64,000 nucleotides of DNA, from NCBI GenBank assembly GCA_018004935.1, contig JAGNBF010000025.1, positions 1 through 64,000 of the forward strand, read 5' to 3'. The stretch comes from Chloroflexota bacterium (GTDB taxonomy: Bacteria; Chloroflexota; Anaerolineae; Promineifilales; Promineifilaceae). Shown one piece after another: positions 63,417 to 64,000 of this stretch. The position numbers were made by a program, and so were the translations under genes. The stretch's first letter is position 1; each line of letters begins with the position of its first letter. The notes below the pieces were generated by a model, which worked only from the letters and a program-made list of their open reading frames with translations, had not been told where the DNA came from and did no database searches.

Positions 63417-63920
63417 TCATTCATCTTCGTGCACCAAGGGTCTATGGGGAACTCTTGCCAAATCAACCAGCTCGGCATTGAGGATGCGACGAAGTTCGGC
63501 GGTGGTGAGGTGGATCAGAGCGTTGATATCGCCGCCCCCGGCGTACAACTCTGTGAGGCTAAGGATATTGGCATCAAGCAGGGTCGGTAGTTTGGTTTTA
63601 TGCCCAAATGGGGGGACTGTGCCCACCCGATAGCCGGTAATGGCCAATACCTCTTCGGCATTGGCTAATTTGGTGCGACGGCGACTCACGCCCAGGTGGT
63701 CAGCCAGCTTTTTGTGGTCAATGAAGCGCCTCCCATTGGCTACAACCAGCCAGGGTGTGTCATTAACCCAAAAGAGGACCGATTTACCGATGTGGTCAGG
63801 GGTAACACCGAGAGAGAGCGCGGCCGCGGCCACCGTTGGCGTTTCATCCTCTAGAAACACAATTCGGGCCGCAATCTGATGCCTGGTAATAAACTGGTTT
63901 AGATCGGTAGCCGTAAGCAT
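63417..63920 (-). CDS. YbaK/EbsC-type aminoacyl-tRNA deacylase
   Basis: A 167-residue trans-editing protein of the YbaK/ProX group that removes wrong amino acids from tRNA. The GTVPPFGH motif near residue 103 and the preceding LANAEEVLAITGYRVG are characteristic. SVLFWVNDTPWLVVANGRRFIDHKKLADHLG completes the fold. ATG 63920 is the usual position for the first helix. A GTG two codons earlier is possible. The end of the gene appears duplicated downstream of a hairpin element, see 63167-63416. Confidence 0.9.
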   Translation of the reverse strand: MLTATDLNQFITRHQIAARIVFLEDETPTVAAAALSLGVTPDHIGKSVLFWVNDTPWLVVANGRRFIDHKKLADHLGVSRRRTKLANAEEVLAITGYRVGTVPPFGHKTKLPTLLDANILSLTELYAGGGDINALIHLTTAELRRILNAELVDLARVPHRPLVHEDE

Positions 63921-63949
63921 AAACACAACTTAACTTAGGAATGAGAACT

Positions 63950-64000
63950 AAATAACTTGTTCGCTGAGAGTAGCACGGTCAGGAGACCGGCCACAGCGCG
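63950..64000 (-). repeat. family F element, cut by the window end
   Basis: AAATAACTT at 63950-63958 followed by the reverse family F core GGTCAGGAGACC. The partner end lies outside the window. Confidence 0.65.

Larger units (their letters stand above)
894..63827. repeat. HIP1-like iterated palindrome GCGGCCGC, about 100 dispersed sites
   Basis: Reading the whole window I counted about 100 GCGGCCGC octamers. The first is at 894-901 and the last at 63820-63827. Roughly half are extended to CGCGGCCGCG. With base frequencies near 0.27 for G and C, about two octamers would be expected. Most sites lie inside genes, in all reading phases, giving Ala-Ala-Ala, Arg-Pro-Arg/Gln or Gly-Arg in unrelated proteins, so protein function cannot explain them. 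The distribution resembles the cyanobacterial HIP1 octamer GCGATCGC. Sites are sparse at 902-5709, 31164-33099 and 49660-56323. Confidence 0.9.

Overview
The window reads like a chromosome segment of a Chloroflexota bacterium, probably Anaerolineae-like. This is inferred from gene style, not from a marker-gene search. Pointers are a family-5 solute-binding lipoprotein with a Val/Glu/Thr repeat spacer behind its lipobox, lipoproteins with SH3b domains, secreted proteins joined by Thr-Pro linkers, a cyclase-ATPase-TPR fusion, a stand-alone TatA, and many proteins with no family I can name. I recognise no phage genes, transposase genes, rRNA or CRISPR array.

Layout. 0.3-5.4 kb: small unknown proteins, a class III cyclase/AAA/TPR regulator and a MazEF module. 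5.8-14.6 kb: FdrA, a DUF2887 protein, a CBS protein, two paralogous membrane proteins, an epimerase and an amidase. 15-18.4 kb: TatA, a pair of unknown winged-helix-like proteins and a MoaD/ThiS-like carrier. 18.46-18.99 kb: a tRNA-Arg(UCU) split by a group I intron. 19.3-31.2 kb: an epimerase, RF1, a MaoC hydratase, a class A penicillin-binding protein and a large subtilase. 31.2-32.7 kb: a PIN toxin with a putative antitoxin, and a DUF1684 protein. 33.3-48.9 kb: a 1542-residue secreted protein, a degenerate CPBP membrane protein with its partner, MutL, two lipoproteins, an SDR enzyme, a methyltransferase and a uracil-DNA glycosylase homologue. 49.4-57 kb: an oligopeptide ABC transporter (two ATPases, binding protein, one OppB, two OppC). 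57.3-63.9 kb: cell-envelope lipoproteins, YgfZ, a DinB-like protein, a response regulator, a cold-shock protein, a GNAT acetyltransferase and a YbaK deacylase.

Two layers of structure cut across the genes. First, the palindrome GCGGCCGC (often CGCGGCCGCG) occurs about 100 times by my eye count, mostly inside coding sequence. Chance would give about two. This parallels the cyanobacterial HIP1 palindrome and is the strongest candidate for an undescribed genome-wide system here. The toxin modules, the cyclase gene and much of the transporter operon are poor in it. Second, the intergenic space is packed with short non-coding repeats. At least two families have terminal inverted repeats and 8-bp target duplications, one is nested inside another, and one hairpin family sits inside the tRNA intron. 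They behave like MITEs, but no matching transposase is in the window.
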